Shown one piece after another: positions 44,546 to 53,119 of a stretch of DNA of 64,000 bases. Origin of the DNA: Phycisphaera sp. (lineage in GTDB: Bacteria; Planctomycetota; Phycisphaerae; Phycisphaerales; UBA1924); the NCBI GenBank assembly GCA_003712165.1, contig RHLH01000001.1, positions 1-64,000 of the forward strand, read 5' to 3'. Each line of letters opens with the position of its first letter. The first letter of the stretch is position 1. Made by a program: the position numbers and the translations under genes. Under the pieces are notes generated by a model, which had not been told where the DNA came from, searched no databases, and was given only the letters and a program-made list of their open reading frames with translations.

Positions 44546-45271
44546 TTACAACTGAACCCAGCCGTCCCTGATCACAAGTTCCGAATCATTGACACACAGA
44601 TCAATCGCGCGGCGCGCGAGCAGCCTTGTCGAATCAATCGTCGGCAAGCGCGAGTTCTCGTCGTTCAGGACAAGCGGAATCTCGGTGCACCCGAGAATGA
44701 CGCACTCGGCGCCGCGATCCTTGAGCTTCTCGGTGATACGAATGAAGTCAGACACGATCGAATCGGTGACCCTGCCGTGGCACAGGTCGTCGAAGATCGC
44801 CGAGTGGATCACCTCCCGGTCGCCGCGCTCGGGGACGATCAGTTCCGTGCCCGATTGCCTGAGCGCCCTCTCGTAGACGGGGCCAGTCATGGTCCACTCG
44901 GTGCCTGTCAGCCCGACCCGCTTGAAACCCCGGTTTCTGATCTCGTCGCACACGACGTCGGCGATGTGCAACCCCGGGATCGGCAGCGTGTCCGCGGTGG
45001 TTTCGAGCACGATGTGGGCCGTGTTGTCCGGGCAGATGTAGAACTCAGCGCCACCCTCGGCTGCGACTCGCACGCCCGAGGCGAGGTGCTCCGCGACCGC
45101 GTCCATGTCACCGGATTCCCAGCCGGGCATGCTGAGCGCCATCGGGATCGCACTCATGACGATTTCGGGGTGCATGTACGGGCCGAGCAGATCACTCCCG
45201 TGTCGGCAGGCGGTGATGAAGCAGAGCGATGCGCCCTCGGCGCTGTGCGCGACGATGCCAAGCTTCTTCAT
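44546..45271 (-). CDS. Aspartate/glutamate racemase family protein
   Basis: 241 residues from ATG 45271 with GGAG six bases upstream. Cofactor-free racemase fold with two catalytic Cys: Cys80 in ICPDNTAH and Cys195 in LGCTEIPL. Such enzymes interconvert L- and D-Asp, Glu or related amino acids in the cytoplasm. The substrate cannot be told; aspartate racemase is the most likely by motif. It follows the small zinc-ribbon gene by 22 bases. Confidence 0.87.
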   Translation of the reverse strand: MKKLGIVAHSAEGASLCFITACRHGSDLLGPYMHPEIVMSAIPMALSMPGWESGDMDAVAEHLASGVRVAAEGGAEFYICPDNTAHIVLETTADTLPIPGLHIADVVCDEIRNRGFKRVGLTGTEWTMTGPVYERALRQSGTELIVPERGDREVIHSAIFDDLCHGRVTDSIVSDFIRITEKLKDRGAECVILGCTEIPLVLNDENSRLPTIDSTRLLARRAIDLCVNDSELVIRDGWVQL

Positions 45272-45293
45272 GCAGGGCTCCACGAATTCATAA

Positions 45294-45560
45294 CTACAAC
45301 ACCCACGCCAGCACAAACACAATCAGCACCAACACCCCAACGATCGTCCAGAGCGAAGCGCCTTCCTTCGCGTCCCCGATCCACTCGCCGCAGGTCGGGC
45401 ACCTGGCGGTGTCGTCATATATCTCGGAGCCGCAGGACGGGCACCGGCGCATCGCCCGGTCGAGCCTGCGAAGATCCTCGCCCGAGGGCCCCTCGGGGTG
45501 CAGTTCATCATCGACCGAGCCCAGGTACTCGTCCTCGTACGGCTCGTCGCGGTAGGCCAT
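45294..45560 (-). CDS. Small zinc-ribbon protein with C-terminal membrane anchor
   Basis: 88 residues. An acidic N-terminus (DEPYEDEYLGSVDDE), a zinc ribbon CPSC...CPTC (residues ~40-57), and one C-terminal membrane helix (about 68-87). Probably tail-anchored with the ribbon in the cytoplasm. First gene of a pair with the racemase. Function unknown. Confidence 0.7.
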   Translation of the reverse strand: MAYRDEPYEDEYLGSVDDELHPEGPSGEDLRRLDRAMRRCPSCGSEIYDDTARCPTCGEWIGDAKEGASLWTIVGVLVLIVFVLAWVL

Positions 45561-45625
45561 GCCCTAAAGATAGCAGAACGCTGCTGAGGCGCCCCCAGGC
45601 GGGCTTTGGTGTGTAGGCTTGTGCC

Positions 45626-46852
45626 ATGAAGAACCTCCGACGCACCATCGGCGCCGCCTTCCTTCTCACCATTGCAGGCTGCAGCCAGCCCAGATCGGGC
45701 GGCTCTTCCTTCTACACCGACAACCCGAACCCGGGCACCGAAGGCTTCGTCCCTCTCTTCACGCCGCTCTCGACGGGCACCAAGCCCGTCCCCGAGCGTG
45801 TCGCCGCGTTCGACGGCTTCCAGACTGTGGGCATCGCCATCACGCCCGACGGCAGGCTCTTCCTCTCGAGCCCGCGCTGGCACGGCAACCACGGCGCCAG
45901 CGTCGTCGAGGTCCGCACGGGTACCTTCAACCCGCCCATCGCCTATCCAACCGAGGCCTGGAACAGCTGGCGCCCCGGCGTCCGCCCCGAGCGAGCGTGG
46001 GTCTGCGTCCAAGCGCTCTACAACGACGATCAGGGCCGACTCTGGGTCCTCGACCCGGGCGCGCCGAACTTCGAGAACCCGGTCCCGAACGCAGCCAAGC
46101 TCATCCGCTTCGACCCGGACCGCGATCGCGTGACCGCCTCGTTTATCTTCAACAACTCGATCGCCCCCGACGGCTCGTACCTGAACGACGTCCGCATCGA
46201 CACCGATGACGGCTTCGCGTTCATCACGGACTCGGGCCTCGGCGCAATCGTCGCGGTTGATCTCACAACAGGCAACGCCGGCCGATTCCTCGAAGGGCAC
46301 ATATCAACCAAAGCCGACACCTCGCTCGAACTCATCATCGGGGGCGAGCGATGGGTCGACGAGAACGGGTACACCCCGGCGGTTCACTCCGACGGCATCG
46401 CGCTCTCGCCCGAGGGCGACTACATCTATTACCAGGCGCTCGCGGGCAGAACGCTCTACCGCATCCCGACCGCGCCCATGAAAGCCGCGCTCAGGCCCGA
46501 GGGCGACTGGCCCGCGCAGTACCAGGGCCTGACGCTCGTCGACGACTTGGGTGAATTCGTCGAAGAACTGGGCGAGACGTTCGTTACCGATGCGATGGCT
46601 ATGGACGACAACGGCGTCCTCTACTTCACCGCGCTCGAACGCGACGCGATCACCGCGAGGCTCCCCTCGGGCGAACTCACGCAGGTCACCGCCGACGCGC
46701 GGATCAGCTGGCCCGACAGCCTCGCGATCCACGGCGGCCGCCTCTACTTCACAAACGCTCGCATCCACGAGACCGGCTTCGGAAGACCCGAAGGCCCCTT
46801 TGCGCAGGGCCCCTACGGCGTCTTCCGCGTGCCGCTGATCGATCCCAACTAA
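45626..46852 (+). CDS. Lipoprotein of the major royal jelly / yellow-like propeller family
   Basis: 408 residues. The lipobox IAGC places the acylated Cys at residue 19. The rest reads as a beta-propeller of the MRJP/yellow type: VGIAITPDGRLFLSSPRW, DDQGRLWVLDPG, YLNDVRIDTDDGFAFITDSGLGAIVAVDL, and HSDGIALSPEGDYIYYQALAGRTLYRI. In bacteria these are secreted sugar-lactone or unknown-ligand proteins. No enzymatic residue can be named. The gene is monocistronic. Confidence 0.82.
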   Translation: MKNLRRTIGAAFLLTIAGCSQPRSGGSSFYTDNPNPGTEGFVPLFTPLSTGTKPVPERVAAFDGFQTVGIAITPDGRLFLSSPRWHGNHGASVVEVRTGTFNPPIAYPTEAWNSWRPGVRPERAWVCVQALYNDDQGRLWVLDPGAPNFENPVPNAAKLIRFDPDRDRVTASFIFNNSIAPDGSYLNDVRIDTDDGFAFITDSGLGAIVAVDLTTGNAGRFLEGHISTKADTSLELIIGGERWVDENGYTPAVHSDGIALSPEGDYIYYQALAGRTLYRIPTAPMKAALRPEGDWPAQYQGLTLVDDLGEFVEELGETFVTDAMAMDDNGVLYFTALERDAITARLPSGELTQVTADARISWPDSLAIHGGRLYFTNARIHETGFGRPEGPFAQGPYGVFRVPLIDPN

Positions 46853-47004
46853 ACCACATCACCACCAAACTGCTATCCACAGGTCCTCAGTGGCAGCCTT
46901 TATCAGCCCAAGACTGATTGAACGCCGATTTGCCCTAGGCGATGATTGGTCTTGATCGCCAATTGTGATACCTTCGTATGTGTGTGGGTATTCAGGGGTT
47001 CTCG

Positions 47005-48021
47005 ATGAAACTCGCGTTGACTGTATCTATTGCTCTGTCGCTACAAGCAGCCGCCCAGCCGGGTGTTGGCTATCACATCGGCAATAGTCTCACGTGGGAC
47101 TGTCAACCAGAGATGATCGAACTGTTGATCGCCGAGCAGAATGAATCGTTGTCAACAGGTTTTCATATCAACTGCAACCACTCACTCGACCAGATCGTCG
47201 GAGACCCATCCCAGACTTGTGTTATCCCTGTTCCAGAGTTTGGAACATTTCAGAACGCGCTCACGCAGGTTGATCTCGACTACATCACTGTGCAGCCGTA
47301 CTGGACCGAGACATCCACACTCAGCACAGATCAGGTTGTTATCCAGTACTTTGATTCGCTGCTCTCAGCGAACCCTGAGAACGAAGACACCGTTCTGTAT
47401 CTGTACCAAGCTTGGGGCGCCCGCTGGTTCATGAGAGACGGCCACTGGTACGACCCAATCGATACCACCGGAACAATTCCCACGACCCCCGAGAACCACT
47501 ATTTCGAGATGCTGTTTCAGAGCATCGATCAGTCGCTAGATCGTCCTGTCCGCCTGATTCCTGCAGCTCAGGTCCTGTTAGAGATTCAGGATAGAATCCT
47601 GAACGACGAACTCCCCGGTGTCATCTCGCTCATCCCGTTCTACCGCGACGATATCCACATGAGTGAAGAACTCGGGCGGTTCACCGCAGCGATCACCGTC
47701 GCGACTGTCCTCTACGACAGACCACCATTCGGAATGTTCTCAGAATGGATACAGGAAAGAGGCGACGGCGGGTACAGTATCGATGTATACCGCCAGATCG
47801 AGTACGCCGTGTGGGACGTCGTTTCCTCGGAACCCCGCTCGGGTGTGAATCCGTGCCTCGCCGACACAAACAGAGACGGCATGCTCACCCCTCAGGATTT
47901 CACGGCCTGGCTCGCCGCGTACAACACCGGGTCATCAATCGCCGATCAGAATCGCGACGGCAGAATCTCGCCGCGCGACTACACCGTTTGGATCGATTCA
48001 TTCAACAACGGCTGCCCCTGA
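47005..48021 (+). CDS. Secreted SGNH-hydrolase-like protein with dockerin tail
   Basis: 338 residues from ATG 47005, which has AGGGG seven bases upstream; an ATG nine codons earlier (46978) is also in frame. The signal peptide ends in AAAQP. The domain (about 22-275) starts with GYHIGNSLT, where Ser28 would be the nucleophile, and ends with Asp215/Asp216 and His218 in RDDIHMSEEL, as in SGNH esterases (DUF4886-like). Two dockerin-like loops follow (DTNRDG...PQDFTAWLAAYN, DQNRDG...PRDYTVWIDSFN), ending NNGCP. An esterase acting on a polymer outside the cell is likely. It is more AT-rich than the first dockerin genes. Confidence 0.8.
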   Translation: MKLALTVSIALSLQAAAQPGVGYHIGNSLTWDCQPEMIELLIAEQNESLSTGFHINCNHSLDQIVGDPSQTCVIPVPEFGTFQNALTQVDLDYITVQPYWTETSTLSTDQVVIQYFDSLLSANPENEDTVLYLYQAWGARWFMRDGHWYDPIDTTGTIPTTPENHYFEMLFQSIDQSLDRPVRLIPAAQVLLEIQDRILNDELPGVISLIPFYRDDIHMSEELGRFTAAITVATVLYDRPPFGMFSEWIQERGDGGYSIDVYRQIEYAVWDVVSSEPRSGVNPCLADTNRDGMLTPQDFTAWLAAYNTGSSIADQNRDGRISPRDYTVWIDSFNNGCP

Positions 48022-48053
48022 ACACCGAAATCGCCTCGCTCAAAAAAGGGCGA

Positions 48054-48095
48054 GGGGGCGGTCGCAAACACACTGCTGTGCCCACGGCCGCCCCC
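48054..48095 (+). terminator. G/C-rich hairpin after the SGNH-dockerin gene
   Basis: GGGGGCGG pairs with CCGCCCCC across a 26-base loop, about 30 bases after the stop and following an A6 run. No T tract. It lies in the 302-bp gap before pilT, which otherwise shows nothing clear. Confidence 0.4.
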
Positions 48096-48323
48096 GGGCG
48101 GGGGCAAGAGGTTGCTCGCAGCAATGGTCCTGCTGCGACCACAACATGCCATTGACCCCACACCCGGGCCATCATCACCACCACATTCGTGGATGATCCC
48201 GCACACCCAGACCGAACAGACCTTACAAACCGCACAGAGTGACGCCGCAACACGAACCAAGAGGCCCCCCCCGGTGTGTGGTACACTGCGCCGACGCGGG
48301 TTCTCCGCGATCTGAGGCCAGTC

Positions 48324-49451
48324 ATGATCGAAGGCTCACACTCAATCAAGCGTCTCCTCGCCGCGATGGCGCAGCTCGACGCATCCGACCTGCACATCAA
48401 GGTGGGTCTGCCGCCGATTTATCGCGTCGGGGGCCACCTCAAGAAGGTGAATACAGACCCGCTGACGGAAGACGAGGCCGATCACCTGCTCGACCCATTG
48501 CTCGACGAAGCACAGCGCGAGCGTTTCAACGCCAACGGCGCGCTCGATTTCGCGGCACACCTCGACGCGGGCGACCGGTTCCGCGTGAACATGTTCCTCG
48601 CGGGCGGGCACGTCCACGCCGCGATCAGACGAGTCAAGGCGGAGATCCCGACCTACGCATCGCTCCACCTCCCACCGATCTACTCAAGGATCGTCGAGCA
48701 AACCGCCGAGGGCCTCGTCATCGTCTGCGGCGTCACGGGCTCGGGTAAGTCAACAACCCTCGCCGCGATGATCGACCACGTCAACACCATCCGCGATGTC
48801 AACATCATCACGATCGAGGATCCCGTCGAGTTCCGCTTCACACCCAAGAAAGCCATTGTCTCTCAGCGCGAGATGGGCATCGACGTGCACAACTTCGCCG
48901 ACGCGATGCGATCTGCGGTCCGGCAAGACCCGGACGTGATATTCATCGGTGAGATGCGCGACAAGCCGACCATGCTCACCGCGATCCAGGCCGCCGAGAC
49001 GGGACACCTCGTCTTCGCGACCCTGCACACCGCGGACACGATGCAGGCGTTCGGCCGAATCCTCGAGTTCTTCCCGCCCGAGGAGCGACAATTCATCCGA
49101 ATGAGCCTCTCGAACTCGCTCCGGGCCATCTGCGCCCAGCGCCTCCTTCCCGCGCTCGAAGACTTCGAGACCTCAACAGTCCCCGCCACAGAAGTCCTGC
49201 TCATGAACCCGTCCGTACGCGAAGCGATCCGCGAGGGGCACGACGAAGACCTCCCCGCGATCCTCAACGGCTCAAAGGACGAGGGCATGCGCTCGTTCAC
49301 CGATTCGCTCGTCGAACTCGTCGAGAGCGAAGCCACCAACAAATCCACCGCGATGGACTACGCGCCGAACCGCGAAGCACTCGAGAGCCGACTCAAGGGC
49401 GTCGAAGTCAAGGCTTCTGGGATGGTTGGACGGATTCGGAACCGGGGATAG
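48324..49451 (+). CDS. pilT: PilT-family ATPase (type IV pilus retraction-like)
   Basis: 375 residues from ATG 48324 with GAGG upstream; the frame extends 16 codons. N-terminal PAS-like domain (ASDLHIKVGLPPIYRVGG), Walker A GVTGSGKST (Lys142), Asp box ITIEDPVE, Walker B VIFIGEMRD, His box GHLVFATLHTADT, and the PilT-type C-terminus AICAQRLLPA. Powers pilus disassembly. PilT is normally with other pil genes; none is adjacent here. PilZ and prepilin-like genes lie 7 kb downstream. Confidence 0.88.
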   Translation: MIEGSHSIKRLLAAMAQLDASDLHIKVGLPPIYRVGGHLKKVNTDPLTEDEADHLLDPLLDEAQRERFNANGALDFAAHLDAGDRFRVNMFLAGGHVHAAIRRVKAEIPTYASLHLPPIYSRIVEQTAEGLVIVCGVTGSGKSTTLAAMIDHVNTIRDVNIITIEDPVEFRFTPKKAIVSQREMGIDVHNFADAMRSAVRQDPDVIFIGEMRDKPTMLTAIQAAETGHLVFATLHTADTMQAFGRILEFFPPEERQFIRMSLSNSLRAICAQRLLPALEDFETSTVPATEVLLMNPSVREAIREGHDEDLPAILNGSKDEGMRSFTDSLVELVESEATNKSTAMDYAPNREALESRLKGVEVKASGMVGRIRNRG

Positions 49452-49587
49452 TTCTATTTCTGTCACCGTATCGCTATCCACGAAATTGTGTCTAACCAAG
49501 AAAGGGTGTATAGCCCCCTAATATAGCTCGGCGATATCCACATTTTTACCACATTAGCATTTTACAAAGCAACATGATCTGATTAAG

Positions 49588-49607
49588 CCACTAAATTGAC
49601 TTAGTGG
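49588..49607. promoter_or_regulatory. Inverted repeat overlapping the start of the first island gene
   Basis: CCACTAA (49588-49594) and TTAGTGG (49601-49607), separated by six bases. The GTG start at 49604 lies in the right arm. It may be an operator or an RNA hairpin that limits initiation. The 49452-49587 stretch before it is AT-rich and shows nothing else clear. Confidence 0.4.
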
Positions 49608-50035
49608 GAAGTTGTGATTATTCACATATTACATGTTTGTCCGCATGTCTTGTGTTGAGTGGTTGTGCGGTGCATTGGTATGACCACGAGACAGGAACAG
49701 AACACATCTGGGGGTTTGGTCATCTTGCGGTCAAGGTGACCGAGCCAGACAAACATGATGTCCGAGGCGTTGTACGAGAAAGCACGATGCTCGGCATCGG
49801 AGTAGGCAGGCACGAGTCGGGCGGGTACGCGGCCCTCGGGTATCACTCAGACAGACGCATGACGATCAAGAACAACACAAACTTGTGGATTGGCTGGGTG
49901 GGGGATTCACTCTTTCGAACAAGAGTTGGCGCGCTGCCGCCGTGGTGGGAGGGTGTTGAAGACGAGGGGGCATCGCCAACCGATTGGGGCGCAGAGCCAA
50001 TCGACAACGAAAGCAACGGAGGAACAGGAAAATGA
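49604..50035 (+). CDS. Putative small lipoprotein, unknown (AT-richer island)
   Basis: 143 residues from a GTG with no ribosome site, so the start is uncertain. The N-terminus (ITCLSACLVLSGC) has a lipobox-like ending with Cys21 but no positive residue before it. The rest has WYDHETGTEHIWGFGHLAVKV and HESGGYAALGYHSDRRMTI, with Gly/Trp-rich strands, and matches no family I know. Its stop overlaps the next gene (ATGA), so the two are coupled. Codon use is less G+C-biased than in neighbours, as in the rest of the island. Confidence 0.6.
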   Translation: MGSCDYSHITCLSACLVLSGCAVHWYDHETGTEHIWGFGHLAVKVTEPDKHDVRGVVRESTMLGIGVGRHESGGYAALGYHSDRRMTIKNNTNLWIGWVGDSLFRTRVGALPPWWEGVEDEGASPTDWGAEPIDNESNGGTGK

Positions 50036-51231
50036 AGGTCACGTGGGGTGTTGTTGGGGCCGCGTCATGTGCGGCTGTTCTTGGAGGGTGTGGGATTGGA
50101 TACACTAAAATGGCGATGGCAACACGTACAAACGTTGGCATCAACGTCGAAACTACGCCTACTCCTACGGCAGAGGTCTCAATCTCACGGAACGAAATTG
50201 TGGTTGCGCCAACTTTTGAAGCAGGTCGGGCGCCTTCTGCGCTTGCAGGGTTCTCAACGAAAGCAGGGACAGGCTTATTTAGGCCATCTATCGGATCTGC
50301 ATTTGCTGTAGGTGACGCATCCTTTGCTCTTACCGATCTTGACAATAAAGAAGAATCGTACGATGCATCAATGGAGAATGTACGGTTTCTGAATCCAGAG
50401 GACGAGAAAAAACTTGTGCCTGATATGCAGCGTATTTGTCCACTTGTATTCGGAACGGATACAAGCACGGGCCTTAAACTCTCGTGGACAGGTACTGCAG
50501 GTCAATATCCAGACAGGTTCCACTTTGGCTACAACCGTAAGGAAGCGGCGCTTGCTCCTCTGACGGCTCAACAAACCAAGAAAGCTACTGATAGTGAGTG
50601 GGCTGAGTACACAATTGATGCACCCTCTCTAATCGCAACTGTTTCTGTTGGAATCTCGGCAGGAGCAGGTCCGAGCCAAACAAATTTTGACAAGGTTCAA
50701 TTCTTTGCGACTGGTGAAGCCGCAACAAGGCTAGGCCGCATGGACCAAGTCCGCAGCTCGGTTTTCGATATAGTTGCGCCAGGGAAAGAAATAGGAACCA
50801 TCCGAAAATATTCTCCTGCACCTTGTCTTGAAGATTTTCGTGCCTGGCGAACGCAAGCACCAGGTAATGACATTGCGTTCAGAAACTGGCTTCGAAATGA
50901 CATGCAATATAACGGCAGGGTGGTTGATGTGCTGTATTTTCCAGGCGATGGAAGTGATTCAGACAGCGTTGAAACACGACGAATTCAGAATGCAATGTGT
51001 CAGCAGTATGAGCAAGATAGGTTTGGAGTAGGTGCTCCAGCGCCCACAGATGACGACACTCCCGCGCCCGCAGACGACGACACTCCCGCGCCCGCAGACG
51101 ACGACACTCCCACGCCCGCAGACGACGACACTCCCGCGCCCGCAGACGACGACACTCCCACGCCCGCAGACGACGACGCTCCCACGCCCGCAGACGACGA
51201 CGCTCCCGCGCCCGCAGATGATGGAGATTGA
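50032..51231 (+). CDS. Putative lipoprotein with C-terminal Pro-Ala-Asp repeats, unknown
   Basis: 399 residues from ATG 50032, with GGAGGAACAGGAAA upstream. The lipobox VLGGC puts acylation at Cys20. A ~310-residue middle part is rich in beta-type segments (for example NVGINVETTPTPTAEVSIS) and ends with CQQYEQDRFGVG. The last ~64 residues are eight copies of an eight-residue unit of the form TPAPADDD, a stiff acidic tail. The body is AT-richer than the genome around it, while the repeat is very G+C-rich. No homologue is recognised. Likely exposed on a membrane surface. Confidence 0.72.
   Translation: MKVTWGVVGAASCAAVLGGCGIGYTKMAMATRTNVGINVETTPTPTAEVSISRNEIVVAPTFEAGRAPSALAGFSTKAGTGLFRPSIGSAFAVGDASFALTDLDNKEESYDASMENVRFLNPEDEKKLVPDMQRICPLVFGTDTSTGLKLSWTGTAGQYPDRFHFGYNRKEAALAPLTAQQTKKATDSEWAEYTIDAPSLIATVSVGISAGAGPSQTNFDKVQFFATGEAATRLGRMDQVRSSVFDIVAPGKEIGTIRKYSPAPCLEDFRAWRTQAPGNDIAFRNWLRNDMQYNGRVVDVLYFPGDGSDSDSVETRRIQNAMCQQYEQDRFGVGAPAPTDDDTPAPADDDTPAPADDDTPTPADDDTPAPADDDTPTPADDDAPTPADDDAPAPADDGD
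51037..51228 (+). repeat. Eight tandem copies of a 24-bp unit
   Basis: Units start every 24 bases from 51037; the core is CCCGCGCCCGCAGACGACGA with a G/A change at one position (Ala/Thr codon) and divergence in the first and last units. The frame is kept because the period is a multiple of three. Copy number probably varies between strains. Confidence 0.9.
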
Positions 51232-51310
51232 GATGGCTAAGGCACTGGCTCTTGTTTAACAACGATTCAAATTTAGATGTACTCAGAGCATAAACAGGAG
51301 GGCAATAAAC

Positions 51311-51487
51311 ATGCCTTGTGATGGACCGTTTACTGATAGAAGATCGGATATCCCCGAATCAGAATTGTGCAATGTGATATGCGAGTTGATAAAGGATGAC
51401 TTGCATCAATTGGAATCATTATGTGTCGAACGGCAAGATAATAGAAAATATACTATTCATTTCCGAACTTCCCGTCGGCCTAGGTAA
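51311..51487 (+). CDS. Small 58-residue protein, unknown
   Basis: 58 codons plus stop from ATG 51311, preceded by AGGAGGG (51296-51302) at an eight-base spacing, one of the strongest ribosome sites in the window. The product (MPCDGPFTDRRSDIPESELC at the start) has Cys3, Cys20, Cys24 and Cys38 and a helical middle, with a basic end. It follows the two island lipoproteins on the same strand and overlaps the 3' end of spoVR by eight bases. It has low G+C. Function unknown; it could be a chance frame, but the ribosome site argues against that. Confidence 0.6.
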   Translation: MPCDGPFTDRRSDIPESELCNVICELIKDDLHQLESLCVERQDNRKYTIHFRTSRRPR

Positions 51488-53027
51488 TAATATGTGCCGG
51501 CTCCGGCGTCTCGTCCGTGATCTTCTGCTTCGACACCGATTCCTCGCTGCCGTCTGGTGATTTGCACGTAAACAGCCACATCTCCTCCTGCACGATCGCC
51601 TGCAGGTGCACGGGCCTGCCCCAGATCATGCAAAGGTTCTGCAGCACGCCCATCGCGCGGGAAATATCCACCTCGAGCCCGTTCCACTTGTTCGCCAGGA
51701 ACAGCTCGCCCCGGTTCATGTAGTTTGCGTCGACGACGTACATCATGGGCTGGCCCATGTTCGTCATCCGGTACAGCATCGTCTGCTTCACACGCTCGAA
51801 GTCCCGGCTGACGATCTTCGTCTCGCCCGTCTTCGGGTCCACGCCCGTCTGGTACATCCGGTGCTTCTCAACGAACTCGGGCGTCAGGAACTCGTCGATG
51901 AAGCTCACGTCGTTGTAGATCTTGCGGATCTCGAACATCTTCTGCCGGCCGTTCATGCTGTGGTCGTCAAACGCCTTCTTGGCGCCCATGTTGTCGAGCG
52001 ACTCCCAGTGGCTGCCGTGCTGGCCCTTGTCCCAGCGGCTCTCGATGTCCTTCCAGAGCTCCAGCCCGATCTTGTACGGGTTGAACCCGCCGGGCGGCAT
52101 GTGGATCACGCCCGCGTGCTGGTCGCAGTAGTGGATGATCTCCTTCGCCTCGACGAAGTGGTGCGTCATCAAGTGGCTGTGCCAGTACGTCGCCCAGCCC
52201 TCGTTCATCACCTTCGTCTGCGCCTGCGGCGCGAAGTAGTAGCTCTCGTCGCGGATGATGCCCAGGATGTCCGACTGCCAGTCCTCGAGCGGCGCGTGGC
52301 GCAGCAAGAACGCCAGCACATCCCGCGTCGGCTCCCCCGGCACGCGCCCCCTCGCCTTCTCTTGCCGCTCCTTGTGCGCCTTCTTCTGCGCCTCAAGCTC
52401 ATCCGCCGGGTTGATGAACGGATCCATGTAGTCCTTGGCGGGCAGCCTGTCGGGCTCAAACGGCTCGCCGCCGGCAGAACCAGAATCACGATCGATGAAC
52501 ACCGAGTGCGGATCGATCAGGTGCTCGATCGAGAGGCACGCGTCGATGAACCGCTCGACCCGGTCCTGCCCCCGGCGGTCGATGTGCCGACGCACACGCA
52601 TCGCGTGGTTGGCGACCGAGTCCATCATCTTCCGGTCCGTCTTGCTGAACCAGAAGTTGTGCTTGAAGAAGTCCGCGTGGCCGTACACGTGCGCCATCAC
52701 GAGCTTCTGATCGATCTCGGCGTTGGATTCCTGCAGGTACGCGTAGCACGGGTCGTTGTTGATGACCATCTCGTAGATGCGCCCCAGCCCGTACGCGTCG
52801 CGCTTGGACATCCTGTCGTACTCGGCCCCCCACCGCCAGTGCGGGTACCGGATCGGGAACCCGCCGTAGCTGGCGATCTGGTTCATCGTGTCGAAGTCGA
52901 GGACCTCGAAGACGACCTCGTAGAAGTCGAGCCCGTACTCGATCGCCTTGGTCTTGATCGCGACCATGTGGTCGAGAAGCTCAGGCGAGAGATCGGTCGA
53001 AACCCGCGATGAGGGGGCTGGGAGCAT
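51480..53027 (-). CDS. spoVR: SpoVR-family protein
   Basis: 515 residues with GAGGTG upstream of the ATG. It matches SpoVR throughout: FDTMNQIASYGGFPIRYPHWRWGAEYDRM, MVINNDPCYAYLQESN, VMAHVYGHADFFKHNFWF, and the central DILGIIRDESYYFAPQAQTKVMNEGWATYWH. First named for spore cortex formation in Bacillus, but widespread in non-spore formers, usually next to a PrkA kinase (yeaG) and a DUF444 protein (yeaH). Neither is present here. Its function in this organism is unknown. Confidence 0.93.
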   Translation of the reverse strand: MLPAPSSRVSTDLSPELLDHMVAIKTKAIEYGLDFYEVVFEVLDFDTMNQIASYGGFPIRYPHWRWGAEYDRMSKRDAYGLGRIYEMVINNDPCYAYLQESNAEIDQKLVMAHVYGHADFFKHNFWFSKTDRKMMDSVANHAMRVRRHIDRRGQDRVERFIDACLSIEHLIDPHSVFIDRDSGSAGGEPFEPDRLPAKDYMDPFINPADELEAQKKAHKERQEKARGRVPGEPTRDVLAFLLRHAPLEDWQSDILGIIRDESYYFAPQAQTKVMNEGWATYWHSHLMTHHFVEAKEIIHYCDQHAGVIHMPPGGFNPYKIGLELWKDIESRWDKGQHGSHWESLDNMGAKKAFDDHSMNGRQKMFEIRKIYNDVSFIDEFLTPEFVEKHRMYQTGVDPKTGETKIVSRDFERVKQTMLYRMTNMGQPMMYVVDANYMNRGELFLANKWNGLEVDISRAMGVLQNLCMIWGRPVHLQAIVQEEMWLFTCKSPDGSEESVSKQKITDETPEPAHIIT

Positions 53028-53119
53028 GGTTCACCTCGTGCTACAGCCGTTATCGGCTATCTGCACTGGTGTCTATACGTTCAAATGACCTTCCCGGATC
53101 ACCCGTAGACACTTAGAAG

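Noticed and set aside
46871..46879. DnaA-box-like TATCCACAG before the SGNH-dockerin gene
   Set aside because: It does not match the consensus in register and has no neighbouring box.
49540..49560. ATATCCACA-type sequence in the AT-rich gap after pilT, considered as a second origin signal
   Set aside because: Imperfect, single, and the AT-richness continues into the island genes.
51037..51228. Possible CRISPR array
   Set aside because: The 24-bp units are back to back with no spacers and keep a protein frame.
51606..53012. A 468-codon plus-strand open frame opposite spoVR
   Set aside because: Val/Leu/Arg/His-rich product with no motif; spoVR on the minus strand matches its family throughout.
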